A stretch of DNA of 64,000 bases from Streptomyces xylophagus (GCF_000716435.1 NZ_JNWO01000001.1:496001-560000), one strand, 5' to 3'. Shown: positions 1 to 8,487, counted from the stretch's first letter. Program-made: numbers and translations. The notes: generated by a model from the letters alone, not told the origin.

Positions 1-589
1 ACGCGGCGGTCACGCTCCACGCCTTCCGTGCCGGGCGTGGAGCGCCGGAGACGAGCAACGTGACGCCGTGTGCGGTCAGGGCGAGGACGGCGAACTCGTG
101 GAGCAGGCAGGCGAGGAGCATGGTGGAGCCGTAGATCGTCCATCGCCACCATGCGGGGCGCGCGGCGCAGGCGACGAGCGTGCAGGTCGCCCAGGTGACC
201 AGGGCGCACACCATGGCGTAGGAGCGGCCTTCTTGTGTGTACTGCTGGATCTGCGGAATGAGGGGAAACAGGGTGCCCGCCAGGAGTCCGGTACGCGGTC
301 CCGAAAGGCGTAGGCCGAGGAGTCCGACTCCGGCCGCCGCCATGGACATCGCCAGCACCGAGGGGAGTCGCAAGGTCAGCAGGTCGCCGCCGACGAGGCC
401 GTAGATTTCGTGCATGACGGTGTAGTAGAAGGCGTGGACCAGATCGATTTTCTGGGTGGTGCGCCAGATCTGGGGCAGGCTTCGGTGGGCGAGTTGGACG
501 GTGACGGATTCGTCGCCCCACATGCTGTTCTGCCTGCGGATTCCCCAGAGTCCGAGAACGCATGTCACTGTCATCGGTGCAATTGCCAC
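1..589 (-). CDS. GT39-type polytopic membrane glycosyltransferase (C-terminus beyond window)
   Basis: The minus strand is open from about 735 to the window edge and encodes a hydrophobic protein, probably a lipid-linked-sugar-dependent mannosyl or arabinosyl transferase of the GT-C fold. The first membrane helix is followed at once by a WGDES motif (residues 24-28 from the GTG start); an acidic pair in the first extracytoplasmic loop is typical of GT39/ArnT-like enzymes. At least four more hydrophobic segments follow, with an HAFYY segment (about residues 47-51) after the first loop, as in this family. I chose the GTG at 589 because AAAGG lies five bases upstream; ATG 574 would cut the first helix and TTG 649 has a poor ribosome site. 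The gene is divergent from the response regulator at 798. About 196 residues are visible and the rest lies outside, so the family call is good but the substrate is unknown. Confidence 0.75.
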   Translation of the reverse strand, partial: MAIAPMTVTCVLGLWGIRRQNSMWGDESVTVQLAHRSLPQIWRTTQKIDLVHAFYYTVMHEIYGLVGGDLLTLRLPSVLAMSMAAAGVGLLGLRLSGPRTGLLAGTLFPLIPQIQQYTQEGRSYAMVCALVTWATCTLVACAARPAWWRWTIYGSTMLLACLLHEFAVLALTAHGVTLLVSGAPRPARKAWSVTAA

Positions 590-746
590 AATGGCCTTTG
601 CGTGGAGTGGGGAACGGTCGGTGGGCTCGGCCGACTTTGGCCGGCGCAATTCTTTTTGGCGGACGGTAGTGATCTCGAACGGCCTCTCAAGGGGAACGAA
701 AGAGCCGTCAGAGTGCCCGGTCCTCGCTGACCGGAGGCTGATGCAA

Positions 747-764
747 CCTGATCACGGGATCAGG
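747..764. promoter_or_regulatory. Short inverted repeat in a divergent promoter region
   Basis: Perfect 7-base arms (CCTGATC and GATCAGG) flank four bases, about 35 bases upstream of the response-regulator start and inside the divergent intergenic region. It could be an operator or a short RNA hairpin. OmpR-type regulators usually bind direct repeats, so autoregulation by the neighbouring regulator is only one possibility. Confidence 0.3.
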
Positions 765-797
765 AAGTGGTTCGGGGACTGTGCGACGCTGCACGGC

Positions 798-1478
798 ATG
801 CGCATCCTGGTGATCGAAGACGAGGTCGATCTCGCTCGTACCCTGCACACCGGTCTGACCGCCGAGGGCTACAGCGTCGATCTCGCCCACGACGGCCGAC
901 AGGGGCTGTGGATGGCCAGGACCGGCGAATACGCTCTCGTCGTCCTGGACTTGATGCTGCCCGGGCTCAACGGCTACAAGGTGTGCGCCCAGTTGCGCCG
1001 CGAGGGCAACACGACTCCCATCCTGGTGCTCACCGCGAAGGACGGCGAGTGGGATCAGGCCGAGGCGCTGGACACCGGGGCCGACGACTATCTGGCCAAA
1101 CCGTTCTCGTATGTGGTGCTCGTCGCTCGGCTACGGGCCCTGGTGCGGCGCGCTCCGACCACCGCGCCGCCCGTCCTCGCCGTCGGGGACCTCTCGGTGG
1201 ATGTCGCCGCCCGTGTCTGTCGCCGGGCCGGTACCCGGGTGGAACTCGCTCCCCGCGAGTTCGCGGTGCTCGAACTGCTGGCCCGTCGGGCGGGACAGGC
1301 GGTCTCGAAGACCGACCTGCTGCATCACGCGTGGCCCGACGAGGCGTGGGACCCCAACTTGGTGGAGGCGCGCGTCAGTTCGCTCCGCAGGAAGGTGGAC
1401 ACCGCGTTCGACCGGCGGTCCCTGCAGACCGTGCGGGGTATCGGCTACCGGCTGGTGGACGACCGTGAACACGGCTGA
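798..1478 (+). CDS. OmpR/PhoB-family response regulator
   Basis: This 226-residue protein has an N-terminal receiver domain (about 1-115) and a C-terminal winged-helix DNA-binding domain (about 130-222). The acidic pocket is E7/D8, the phosphoacceptor is D51 in VLDLMLPG, the switch Thr is in VLTAK, and the conserved Lys is in LAKPF. The C-terminal half contains the family motifs LAPREFAVLELL and RGIGYRL. The start is the ATG at 798, just before RILVIEDE; the longer open frame upstream has no family similarity. The histidine kinase gene overlaps its 3' end by 14 bases, so the pair is translationally coupled. The stimulus cannot be read from the sequence. Confidence 0.93.
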   Translation: MRILVIEDEVDLARTLHTGLTAEGYSVDLAHDGRQGLWMARTGEYALVVLDLMLPGLNGYKVCAQLRREGNTTPILVLTAKDGEWDQAEALDTGADDYLAKPFSYVVLVARLRALVRRAPTTAPPVLAVGDLSVDVAARVCRRAGTRVELAPREFAVLELLARRAGQAVSKTDLLHHAWPDEAWDPNLVEARVSSLRRKVDTAFDRRSLQTVRGIGYRLVDDREHG

Positions 1479-2985
1479 GCCGAGGCGCCGTTGGTGGCCG
1501 CGTTCGGTACGGGCCCGTGCCGCACTGGCCGCCGTCTCGGCCGCCGCCGTCGTCCTCGTCGGCATCGGCTGGTGGCTCCACCGGGACGTGTACCGCCAGA
1601 GCATGGACACCACCGAAACGCAGGCCCAGGAACAACTCTGGGCTCTCGTCGGCCAGTTGCACCAGGGTGTCACCCCTGGCGACAGAAGCGCGCTGCCCTA
1701 CGAGATCGTCGCCACCGGCCGCCGCTCAGCAGTCGCCCACAGCTCCGTCCTGGACGGCTTCGACTCCGGCACCCGGCACGTACTGCCCGCGCCGCCGACG
1801 TCCGGGCCGTTCGAGGGGTGGAGCATCCGTACCGTCCGCATGCCTGCCCGGCACGAGGGCACGCACGGGAGTGCCGACCTGGCCGGCCGCACCTTCCAGG
1901 CCATGACCGCGGACGTCGAGGCCGGCGAACTCGGCCACACCAAGGCAGCAGCCCTGGGCATCGCCGACGACGCGAAACTGCGGGTCTACGTCGTCCTCGC
2001 CCCGCAGGCCGCCGAAGCGGTCGTCACGAGCGCCGACGGGCTGCTGCTGCGCGCGGGGATCGCTGGTCTGGTCCTGATCGCCGCCGTCGCCTACACCGCC
2101 ACCCGGCTCGCTCTGCGGCCGGTCGAGGCCATCCGCGCCCGTACCGCCTCCGTGACGGCGAACGACCCCCGCGAACGCGTCGACGTCCCCGGCACGGGAG
2201 ACGAGATCGCCGCCCTGGCCACCACCATCAACGCCACCCTGCAGCGCCTCGACGACGCCGCCGCCCAGCAGCGCCGCTTCGTCGCGGACGCCGCCCACGA
2301 ACTGCGCAGCCCGCTCACCACGTTGCTGGCCAGCCTGGAGGTCGCGCTCGCCTATCCCGAGCAGACCGACTGGCCCGCCGCGACCGCCACCGCCGTGCGA
2401 CAGACCCGCCGCCTGCAGGCTCTCGCCGAGGACCTTCTGCTGCTGGCCCGCCTCGACGCCCGCGTCCCGGCGACCAGGCCCGCCGGTGTCGATCTGGCCG
2501 CGCTCGCCTCCCGGCTGACCGAGCAATTCCCGCTCGCCGAGGGGGCGTTGTCCCTCGCCTGCGACGGCACCGGTACCGCTGTCGTCCTCGGCGACCGGAA
2601 CGAACTCGAGCGGCTGCTGCGGAACCTCGTCGACAACGCCGTACGCCATGCCGTCGCCGATGTCCTCATCACCGTGCGGAATGAGGGGAGTTGGGTCGTC
2701 GTGGAGGTGCGCGACGACGGACCGGGCGTGCCCGCCGAGGACGCGGAGCGCATCTTCGAACGCTTCACCCGGCTCGACGACGCCCGCTCACGCGACGCCG
2801 GCGGCAGCGGACTGGGGCTCGCCATCGCCCGCGACCTCGCGCGCTGTCACCACGGCACACTCACTCTCGCGGATCGGACGCCCGGCGCGAGTTTTGTGCT
2901 GCGGCTGCCCCGGGCGGAGGGAGTCGGCGAGGACGAGTGCGCGACAAATGCGTTGGACAACTCGTCTGCCGTCGGCGAGCGTTGA
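1465..2985 (+). CDS. Two-component sensor histidine kinase (HAMP-HisKA-HATPase)
   Basis: A 506-residue membrane kinase from a GTG start that overlaps the regulator gene. Order of parts: short cytoplasmic N-terminus, membrane helix (about 17-36), extracytoplasmic sensor of about 150 residues with no recognised fold, second helix (about 191-213), HAMP linker, HisKA domain with phosphoacceptor H278 in AHELRSPL, and a HATPase domain with the N box (LVDNAVRHA), the G1 box (DDGPGVP) and the G2 box (GSGLGLAIA). It should autophosphorylate at H278 and pass the phosphate to D51 of the upstream regulator. The variable sensor domain gives no clue to the ligand. A methyltransferase gene starts four bases after its stop and probably belongs to the same transcript. 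Confidence 0.93.
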   Translation: MNTAEPRRRWWPRSVRARAALAAVSAAAVVLVGIGWWLHRDVYRQSMDTTETQAQEQLWALVGQLHQGVTPGDRSALPYEIVATGRRSAVAHSSVLDGFDSGTRHVLPAPPTSGPFEGWSIRTVRMPARHEGTHGSADLAGRTFQAMTADVEAGELGHTKAAALGIADDAKLRVYVVLAPQAAEAVVTSADGLLLRAGIAGLVLIAAVAYTATRLALRPVEAIRARTASVTANDPRERVDVPGTGDEIAALATTINATLQRLDDAAAQQRRFVADAAHELRSPLTTLLASLEVALAYPEQTDWPAATATAVRQTRRLQALAEDLLLLARLDARVPATRPAGVDLAALASRLTEQFPLAEGALSLACDGTGTAVVLGDRNELERLLRNLVDNAVRHAVADVLITVRNEGSWVVVEVRDDGPGVPAEDAERIFERFTRLDDARSRDAGGSGLGLAIARDLARCHHGTLTLADRTPGASFVLRLPRAEGVGEDECATNALDNSSAVGER

Positions 2986-2989
2986 CGGA

Positions 2990-3733
2990 ATGTGGCAGGA
3001 GAAGATCTGGGACGCCGATGCCGCCCAGCGGTATGACACGCCCGGCACCGGCATGTTCGCCCCCGACATGCTGGGGCCGACCGTGGACCGCCTGGCAGAG
3101 CTCGCGGGGGACGGGGCGGCTCTTGAGTTCGCCGTCGGAACCGGACGGGTGGCCGTCCCGCTCGCCGAGCGCGGAGTGCCTGTCACCGGCATCGAGTTGT
3201 CACCGTCGATGGTCGAGCAGCTGAGAACCAAGGCGGACGAAGCGACGATCCCCGTGATCATCGGGGACATGGCGACCACCGTCGTCCCCGGGACGTACAG
3301 CCTGGTCTATCTCGTCTACAACACGATCTCGAACCTGCTCACCCAGGCCGAGCAGGTCGAGTGTTTCCGCAACGCGGCCCGCCATCTGACGCCTGGCGGC
3401 CGGTTCGTGATCGAGCTGTGGGTACCCGAGTTGCGCAAGCTCCCGCCCGGGCAGACGGCCACTGTCTGGCAGACCGACGCCGACCGCATCGGGCTGGACA
3501 CCTACGACGTCCTGCGGCAGCACGTCGTGTCGCACCACTTCCGCTTCGACGAGACCGATCGGGCGCGGCTGTTCCGCAGCCCGCACCGCTACATCTGGCC
3601 GGCCGAACTCGATCTCATGGCTCAGCTGGCCGGGTTCGAGCTGGAGACCAGGCACGCGGACTGGGGCGGCGCCGAGTTCACCGCGGAGTCGCGTTCGCAC
3701 GTCTCCGTGTATCGCGTCCCGCCGGTGGCGTAG
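2990..3733 (+). CDS. Class I SAM-dependent methyltransferase
   Basis: A 247-residue protein with a Rossmann-type methyltransferase domain. Motif I appears as EFAVGTGRVAVPLA (about 43-56), followed by the acidic end of strand 2 (GIELSP) and the motif IV region (LVYLVYNTISNL); HLTPGGRFVIE is the usual post-motif segment. The C-terminal quarter is rich in His, Trp and aromatic residues and may form the substrate lid. The ATG at 2990 lies four bases after the kinase stop, so it is probably co-transcribed with the two-component genes, although such proteins often have unrelated substrates. The small-molecule substrate is unknown. Confidence 0.85.
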   Translation: MWQEKIWDADAAQRYDTPGTGMFAPDMLGPTVDRLAELAGDGAALEFAVGTGRVAVPLAERGVPVTGIELSPSMVEQLRTKADEATIPVIIGDMATTVVPGTYSLVYLVYNTISNLLTQAEQVECFRNAARHLTPGGRFVIELWVPELRKLPPGQTATVWQTDADRIGLDTYDVLRQHVVSHHFRFDETDRARLFRSPHRYIWPAELDLMAQLAGFELETRHADWGGAEFTAESRSHVSVYRVPPVA

Positions 3734-3778
3734 CCCGGCTCAACTCGGCGGTGTGGTCCGGTGGTTGGGATCCGCGCC

Positions 3779-4270
3779 TCACGCCTGCAGCGGGGCGTCG
3801 CCGTTGACGCTCCGGTCCGGGGCGTCCGTCAGAGCGATGCGGGCGGTGATGCGCTTGCCCACCGGTTCGCGCTGTGCCTCGAAGTCTCGCGCGACGGCCC
3901 GCACGATCTCCAGACCGTGCTGTCCCACCCGTTGCGCATCAGCGGCGAGGGCGACCGGCAGCACCGGGTCGGAGTCCCAGACCTCCACCTCGACCAGGGC
4001 GTCGACGATCCGCAGATCCATCAACACGGGGCCGGGCGCGTACTTGCGGGCGTTGGTGACCAACTCGCTGACCACCAGCTGTGTGAGATCCATGGCACGG
4101 GCCGACACCGGCAGCCCGTACTCGGCCCTCGCCCGGACGAGGAATGTCGCGGCCGTTCGGCGGGCCTCGGCGATGCACGAGCCGTCCCCGTCCAGCGCCA
4201 CGGTGGACCGTGGGGACGGGGCCCGGGCCTGCGGCGCTGTGTCGTCGTCCTCCGATGAATCCTGTTCCAT
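3779..4270 (-). CDS. RsbW-like ATP-binding anti-sigma factor (HATPase_c_2)
   Basis: A 163-residue cytoplasmic protein with a single GHKL ATPase domain of the serine-kinase anti-sigma type. The N box is LVVSELVTNARKYA, the G1 region is VWDSDPVLP, and the G2 region is reduced to GQHGLEIVRAVA. In Streptomyces such proteins bind a sigma factor or phosphorylate a STAS antagonist. A STAS gene lies divergently at 4442, a plausible but unproven partner. The ATG at 4270 is preferred; the longer frame would need a TTG at 4336 and adds 22 residues with no family similarity. The first 35 residues are acidic and probably disordered. Confidence 0.85.
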   Translation of the reverse strand: MEQDSSEDDDTAPQARAPSPRSTVALDGDGSCIAEARRTAATFLVRARAEYGLPVSARAMDLTQLVVSELVTNARKYAPGPVLMDLRIVDALVEVEVWDSDPVLPVALAADAQRVGQHGLEIVRAVARDFEAQREPVGKRITARIALTDAPDRSVNGDAPLQA

Positions 4271-4441
4271 CCGGATCGTTTCACCGCCTTCTGCGTGCCC
4301 CGCGCATACCCCGTGAGGTAACGCCCACTCCGTCAATTTCCGTCGGCACCACCGGACGCGGGCATCAACCGTACGATGCGGGGCAGCACTTCGGATGAAA
4401 ATCCTGATCCGTAGCGCTCACCGACTTGTGTATGAGGACAG

Positions 4442-4804
4442 ATGGCGGACACCGAACAAGCGGGGCAGCCGGAGCGGTTGTCGGTCAGGACCGACGTCGT
4501 CGACGGCACCGTGGTCGTGGCTGTGGCCGGAGAGATCGACCAGGAGGCAGGCGGCTCCCTGAGGAAAGCGCTGGAACTGCCCGAAGGCGCCGCACCCCAC
4601 GTCGTCATCGACCTGCGCCACGTCACCTTCATGGACTCCAGCGGCATCAACATTCTCATCGCCGTCCATCGCGCTCTCGCTGAGACGGGCGGCTGGCTGC
4701 GACTGGCCGGCGCCACTCCGTCCGTGCTGCGCATCATCCAACTCGTCGGCATCGACGGCTTCATCGCCTGCCACCCGACGGTCCAACAGGCCCTCGAAGA
4801 CTGA
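4442..4804 (+). CDS. STAS-domain anti-sigma factor antagonist
   Basis: A 120-residue single-domain protein of the RsbV/SpoIIAA/BldG type. The diagnostic segment is FMDSSGINIL (about 61-70), where the second Ser of DSSG is the expected phosphorylation site for an RsbW-like kinase. The beta-alpha fold is complete, and the strand after the AGEID motif aligns with known antagonists. GAGGACAG sits directly before the ATG. It is divergent from the HATPase anti-sigma gene at 4270, with 171 bases between. The target sigma factor gene is not in the window, and Streptomyces has many such pairs, so the pairing is inferred from proximity. Confidence 0.9.
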   Translation: MADTEQAGQPERLSVRTDVVDGTVVVAVAGEIDQEAGGSLRKALELPEGAAPHVVIDLRHVTFMDSSGINILIAVHRALAETGGWLRLAGATPSVLRIIQLVGIDGFIACHPTVQQALED

Positions 4805-4869
4805 CTGTTGGGGTGCCGGGAAGTGAAATTCGTTGTCGGGCGGTCGGGGCACGGTGGTAGACAGTCGAC

Positions 4870-5649
4870 GTGACACAGACTGTGGAGTTCCCTGTCCTGC
4901 TGCGGCTGATCGACGAGCGGTCGGTCGCGTTCCGGGCCGCGGTCGCCTCCGCGACCGGCCTCGACGCGCAGGTGCCGACCTGCCCCGAGTGGACGCTGCT
5001 GGACCTGGTGGTGCACCTGGGCGGGGTGCACCGCCGCTGGGCCGCCACCGTCGCCGCGGGACCCGCCGACGCTCCGCCCACAGCGACCCCGGCGGGCATC
5101 GCCGCGGCCGCCCCGCCGAAGGAACGTGAGGCACTGCTGGCCTGGTCGGCCGAGTCGACGGAGCTACTGCTGAGCGCGCTGCGAGAGTCCGGCCCGGATC
5201 GCGGCTGCTGGACGTGGTGGGGCGGATCGCAGTCGCCGCAGACCAGCGGTGCCGTCGCCCGGCACCAGGTCCAGGAGGCGACGGTCCACACCTACGACGC
5301 GCAGCTCACCGTGGGCGCCCCGCAGCCCTTGCCGGCCGAGGCCGCACTCGACGGTGTCGACGAGTTCCTGTCCACCTGCTGCGCGGGGCCGCACGCCTGG
5401 CCGTACGAGCCCGCCGTCGTCGAGTTCCACGCCACCGAGGGCCGATCCTGGAGCCTCTCGCTCGCCGCGGACGGCGTCCGGGCGACCCCGCTCCCCACGC
5501 CCACCACCGCTGCCGACGCCTCCGTGCAGGGCACGGCCGGTGAGCTGGTGCTGGCCCTGTACGGCCGTATTCCGGTGGGCTCCCTGAAAGGCGACGGCGA
5601 CCGGCGTCTCTTCGACCTGCTGCTGGCCTGGGACCCGGACGCGTCGTAG
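4870..5649 (+). CDS. Maleylpyruvate isomerase-family mycothiol-dependent enzyme
   Basis: A 259-residue protein with the DinB-like four-helix fold of the mycothiol-dependent maleylpyruvate isomerase family. The expected metal ligands are H49 (VVHLGG), E136 and H140 (EATVH). The opening segment LIDERSVAFRAAV and the CPEWTLLDLVVH motif are standard for the family. The C-terminal third matches the family's second domain and ends with the usual ALYGR segment. Most Streptomyces paralogues have no assigned substrate; true maleylpyruvate isomerases act in gentisate catabolism, and no gentisate dioxygenase is visible nearby. GTG start at 4870. It is convergent with the SsgA-like gene. Confidence 0.85.
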   Translation: MTQTVEFPVLLRLIDERSVAFRAAVASATGLDAQVPTCPEWTLLDLVVHLGGVHRRWAATVAAGPADAPPTATPAGIAAAAPPKEREALLAWSAESTELLLSALRESGPDRGCWTWWGGSQSPQTSGAVARHQVQEATVHTYDAQLTVGAPQPLPAEAALDGVDEFLSTCCAGPHAWPYEPAVVEFHATEGRSWSLSLAADGVRATPLPTPTTAADASVQGTAGELVLALYGRIPVGSLKGDGDRRLFDLLLAWDPDAS

Positions 5650-5652
5650 GAC

Positions 5653-5667
5653 GTGACGACGCGTCAC
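5653..5667. terminator. Short hairpin between convergent genes
   Basis: Arms GTGACG and CGTCAC with a three-base loop, placed between the stops of two converging genes (5649 and 5689). The stem is only six base pairs and there is no T-run, so it is a weak candidate for a bidirectional terminator. Confidence 0.35.
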
Positions 5668-5688
5668 CTCGCGCGCTCCCCGCTCCTC

Positions 5689-6108
5689 CTACGCCTCGCT
5701 CGTGATCGCGGCGAGTTCCTGGTCGAGCGCGGGAGCGATACCGCGAATGTCGCGGCCGACCCTCTTCCGTACCTTCCGCACGAAGTCCGCGACATCCCCC
5801 ACGGGCAGCCACACCCGTGCGGTGGACGGGGAGACGAGGGCCACCTCGACGCCCGCGATCGGGCCGGGCGCGGGTCGTACGGCGATGTCTCCGTCGCCGA
5901 CCGGGAACATCAGGCCCAGCGCGAGCAGTTCCCAGGCGAAGATCCAGGTGACCCGCATGCCGTCGGGGCCGAGCAGCACCAGGCGTACCGCCAGGCAGTC
6001 GTCCGGCCGGTACACCAACTCCGCGCCGACGATCGCCGCGTCGTCGGCCGCCAGCACCACGAACCCGGTCGTGCCGATCTTCAGGGGAACGCCGCCCCAG
6101 CGTTTCAT
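5689..6108 (-). CDS. SsgA-like sporulation and cell-division regulator (SALP family)
   Basis: A 139-residue protein, the usual size for SsgA-like proteins, which occur only in morphologically complex actinomycetes and steer septum placement and peptidoglycan turnover during sporulation. Family signatures are the strand AELVYRPDDCLAVRLVLL, the segment WIFAWELLALGL (equivalent to the W-x-F-x-R-DLL segment of SALPs), GDGDIAVRP, and a C-terminal VGDVADFVRKV helix. The ATG at 6108 is chosen; AAGGGAG lies 11 bases upstream, and a TTG three bases earlier is an alternative. The open frame extends to 6258, but the added residues do not resemble the family. It stands alone, divergent from the PobA-like gene. 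Which paralogue (SsgA to SsgG or another) cannot be told. Confidence 0.85.
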   Translation of the reverse strand: MKRWGGVPLKIGTTGFVVLAADDAAIVGAELVYRPDDCLAVRLVLLGPDGMRVTWIFAWELLALGLMFPVGDGDIAVRPAPGPIAGVEVALVSPSTARVWLPVGDVADFVRKVRKRVGRDIRGIAPALDQELAAITSEA

Positions 6109-6349
6109 CAAGACACCAACTCCCTTGTACCGGGCGGGTGTTGGCGCGAAGCGACGGCGAACGTCCGCCGGTTCGAGGGGGCGGAGCAGGGTAGGGGCAC
6201 GATGACACTCCTCGCGGGAGAGGAACCGGGAAGGGACCGTGCCTACTTGCTGAAGCACTGGACTGCGCGACCGGGTGCCCCGTCCGTACGATCCGAAACA
6301 GATCCGCCTGCCTGACCCGCTCGGTTAGGGTGACTCCGGAGGTGGTCAA

Positions 6350-7588
6350 GTGGCCGACAGTGCAGGGGAGTTGAGCACGTCACCGGAATCCACGACCGTG
6401 GTGGTGATCGGCGCGGGCCCGGCCGGTCTGACCGTCGCGAACCTGTTGCGGCGCAGCGGGATCGACTGCGTCGTCCTGGAACGCCAGACCCGCGAGTACG
6501 TGGCACAACGCCAGCGCGCCGGCATCGTCGAGACCCGCGCGGTGCGCATGTTCGACTCCTGGGGGCTGGCCGACCGCGTCCTGGGCGGCGTCCCGCACGA
6601 CGGCATCCTGGAGCTCCGGGTCGACGGCGAGACCCATCTGGTCACCGACTACGACGGCTCCGAAGGACCTACGGCCCGCCTCTGCCCCCAGCAGATGCTG
6701 GTCCAGAAGCTCACCGCCGCCTACCTCGAGGACGGCGGCGACCTGCGCTTCGAGGCCGCGGACGTCTCCCTGCACGACCTGACCGGCGATCACCCGACCG
6801 TCCGCTACCGCACCGCCGACGGCACCCTCCGTACGATCACCTGCACCTACGTCGCGGGCTGCGACGGCGACCACGGCATCAGCCGCACCGCCGTCCCCGA
6901 CGGAGCCCTCACGCCGTACGCCTTCGATCACGGCATCGGCTGGCTGACGGTGCTGGCCGACGCCCCGCCCCCGGCCCACCCGCTCCTGGCCGTGAGCCCG
7001 CAGGGCTTCGCCGCCCACTTCCCGCGGGGCCCGTACACCAGCCGCTACTACCTCCAGTGTTCGCCCGACGACCACCCCGACGCCTGGTCCGACGCCCGCG
7101 TCTGGGACGCGCTGTGCACCCGCCTCGGCGACCCGGCCCTCGTCTCCGGCCCAATCACCGACCGCGAGATCTTCCGGCTCCGCAGCCTGGTCCACGACCC
7201 GATGCAGTACGGCCGCCTTTTCCTCGTTGGCGACGCTGCCCACATCGTCTCCCCGATGGGTGGCAAGGGCATGAACCTCGCTCTCTACGACGCCGATCTC
7301 TTCGCCCGAGCCGTACGGGACTCCGTCCACGACCACGACGACACAGCCCTGCATACGTACTCCGAGCGTTGCCTGCGCCGCGTCTGGAACGACCAGGAGT
7401 TCTCCCACTGGATGACCCGCATGCTCCACGACGCGGGCGACGCCACCGACTCCGGCCCGTTCCGGCGCGGCCTGGCCCGCGCCCGACTCGACCGGCTCTT
7501 CTCTTCCCCCACCGCTGCCCGCGCCTTCGCCGAGCTCATGACGGGGCTGGACCTCGTCGAGGACGCCGGAGCGCCCTCGACGGCCTAG
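6350..7588 (+). CDS. pobA: 4-hydroxybenzoate 3-monooxygenase-like FAD hydroxylase
   Basis: A 412-residue single-component flavoprotein aromatic hydroxylase. The FAD-binding fingerprint GAGPAGL lies near residues 22-28, followed by RAGIVE (the PobA counterpart is RAGVLE), the GCDGDHG motif that binds FAD and NADPH, and the second FAD motif GDAAHIVSPMGGKGMNLA. This set and the length match PobA, which converts 4-hydroxybenzoate to protocatechuate, more closely than other group A hydroxylases. The N-terminus is about 15 residues longer than usual. GGAGG lies eight bases before the GTG start. No protocatechuate pathway genes are adjacent, so the exact substrate should be treated as likely, not certain. 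Confidence 0.8.
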   Translation: MADSAGELSTSPESTTVVVIGAGPAGLTVANLLRRSGIDCVVLERQTREYVAQRQRAGIVETRAVRMFDSWGLADRVLGGVPHDGILELRVDGETHLVTDYDGSEGPTARLCPQQMLVQKLTAAYLEDGGDLRFEAADVSLHDLTGDHPTVRYRTADGTLRTITCTYVAGCDGDHGISRTAVPDGALTPYAFDHGIGWLTVLADAPPPAHPLLAVSPQGFAAHFPRGPYTSRYYLQCSPDDHPDAWSDARVWDALCTRLGDPALVSGPITDREIFRLRSLVHDPMQYGRLFLVGDAAHIVSPMGGKGMNLALYDADLFARAVRDSVHDHDDTALHTYSERCLRRVWNDQEFSHWMTRMLHDAGDATDSGPFRRGLARARLDRLFSSPTAARAFAELMTGLDLVEDAGAPSTA

Positions 7589-7606
7589 CGCCCGGTGCCG
7601 GTCAGG

Positions 7607-8377
7607 TCAGGCGGGTGTCGGCACCTCCCGGACGAGATGGCGGGCGAAGAACCGGACCGCGCTCTCCGCCTCGAACCTGGGCAGTTCCTTGTGCGCGCCC
7701 GAGTTGACGTGCAACGACTTCTCCTTCGAGGCGAAGGCGTCGAACAACGCGAGACCGGACTCGCGCGGGATGAATTCGTCGTCCCACTGGAGCGCATACT
7801 CGATCGGAACGGTGATCTGCCGGGCGTACTCCGCCAGGGCCTCGGGCCAGTGGAGGCCGAACACCGCGGCGGTGATCCGGGGTTCGACCGCCGTCAGCGG
7901 AACGCCGATCGCGGTGCCCATGTTCAGGCCGTAGTAGCCGACGGGTCCGTCGGCGCCGATCTCCGGCAACTTCTGGAGGGCGTCCAGGGCCGCCCGCCAC
8001 TCCGGTACGGCGCGCTCCGCCAGGTGTGAGTTGTACCGGACGACGATCTCGCCGACCGGTGCGCCCGACGCCATCGCCTGCTGCATCGCGGCGATCTCCG
8101 ACTCGTCGTAGGCGGTGCGGGGTCGGCCGCCGTGGCCGGGAGCGTCGATGACGGCGACATGGAAACCGCCGTCGGCCACCAGGAGTTGGGCACGGCCCAC
8201 CATCGCCGGTGACTTCCTGTGGTTGCCGCCGCCGTGGCCCATCAGTACCAGGGGCGCGCGGTCGGCACCGGATTCGGGCGACCAGAGGGCGCCGGTGACC
8301 TCACCCATGGTGAAGTCGTGCTGGATGACACCACTCGACGTGGTCTCCGCGGTGAAATGAAAGTGCTCAGAATTCAT
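7607..8377 (-). CDS. Alpha/beta hydrolase with Asn at the nucleophile position
   Basis: A 256-residue protein with the order of a dienelactone-hydrolase-like alpha/beta hydrolase: oxyanion segment HGGGNH, then IDAPGHGGRP, then the nucleophile elbow, an acid (QWDDEF) and a late His (SGAHKELP). At the elbow, where G-x-S-x-G is expected, the sequence reads GLNMG. The codon at this place is AAC (plus-strand GTT near 7919), one base from the Ser codon AGC. The rest of the frame is intact, so it is either a catalytically altered homologue or a sequencing error. GAAAGG lies eight bases before the ATG at 8377; the upstream extension to 8470 is not family-like. It is convergent with the PobA-like gene, 18 bases apart. 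Confidence 0.8.
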   Translation of the reverse strand: MNSEHFHFTAETTSSGVIQHDFTMGEVTGALWSPESGADRAPLVLMGHGGGNHRKSPAMVGRAQLLVADGGFHVAVIDAPGHGGRPRTAYDESEIAAMQQAMASGAPVGEIVVRYNSHLAERAVPEWRAALDALQKLPEIGADGPVGYYGLNMGTAIGVPLTAVEPRITAAVFGLHWPEALAEYARQITVPIEYALQWDDEFIPRESGLALFDAFASKEKSLHVNSGAHKELPRFEAESAVRFFARHLVREVPTPA

Positions 8378-8427
8378 GGTCGTTGCCTTTCGGGATCGCC
8401 TTGTTGCGGAGGCGCTCCCGGCGACAC

Positions 8428-8487
8428 CTATGTCACTGGCACAACCGTGGAGAAGAGGGGGAGCACCCACAGGGATACAGCGTTCAT
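8428..8487 (-). CDS. Candidate 19-residue leader ORF
   Basis: A short minus-strand frame with a very strong ribosome site (GAGGAGGTGA, six bases before ATG 8487) encodes a 19-residue hydrophobic peptide and ends 50 bases before the hydrolase start at 8377. Its placement suggests an upstream ORF that couples or attenuates hydrolase expression. No known leader family matches. The unusually good ribosome site is the only strong argument, so it could be chance. Confidence 0.3.
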   Translation of the reverse strand: MNAVSLWVLPLFSTVVPVT

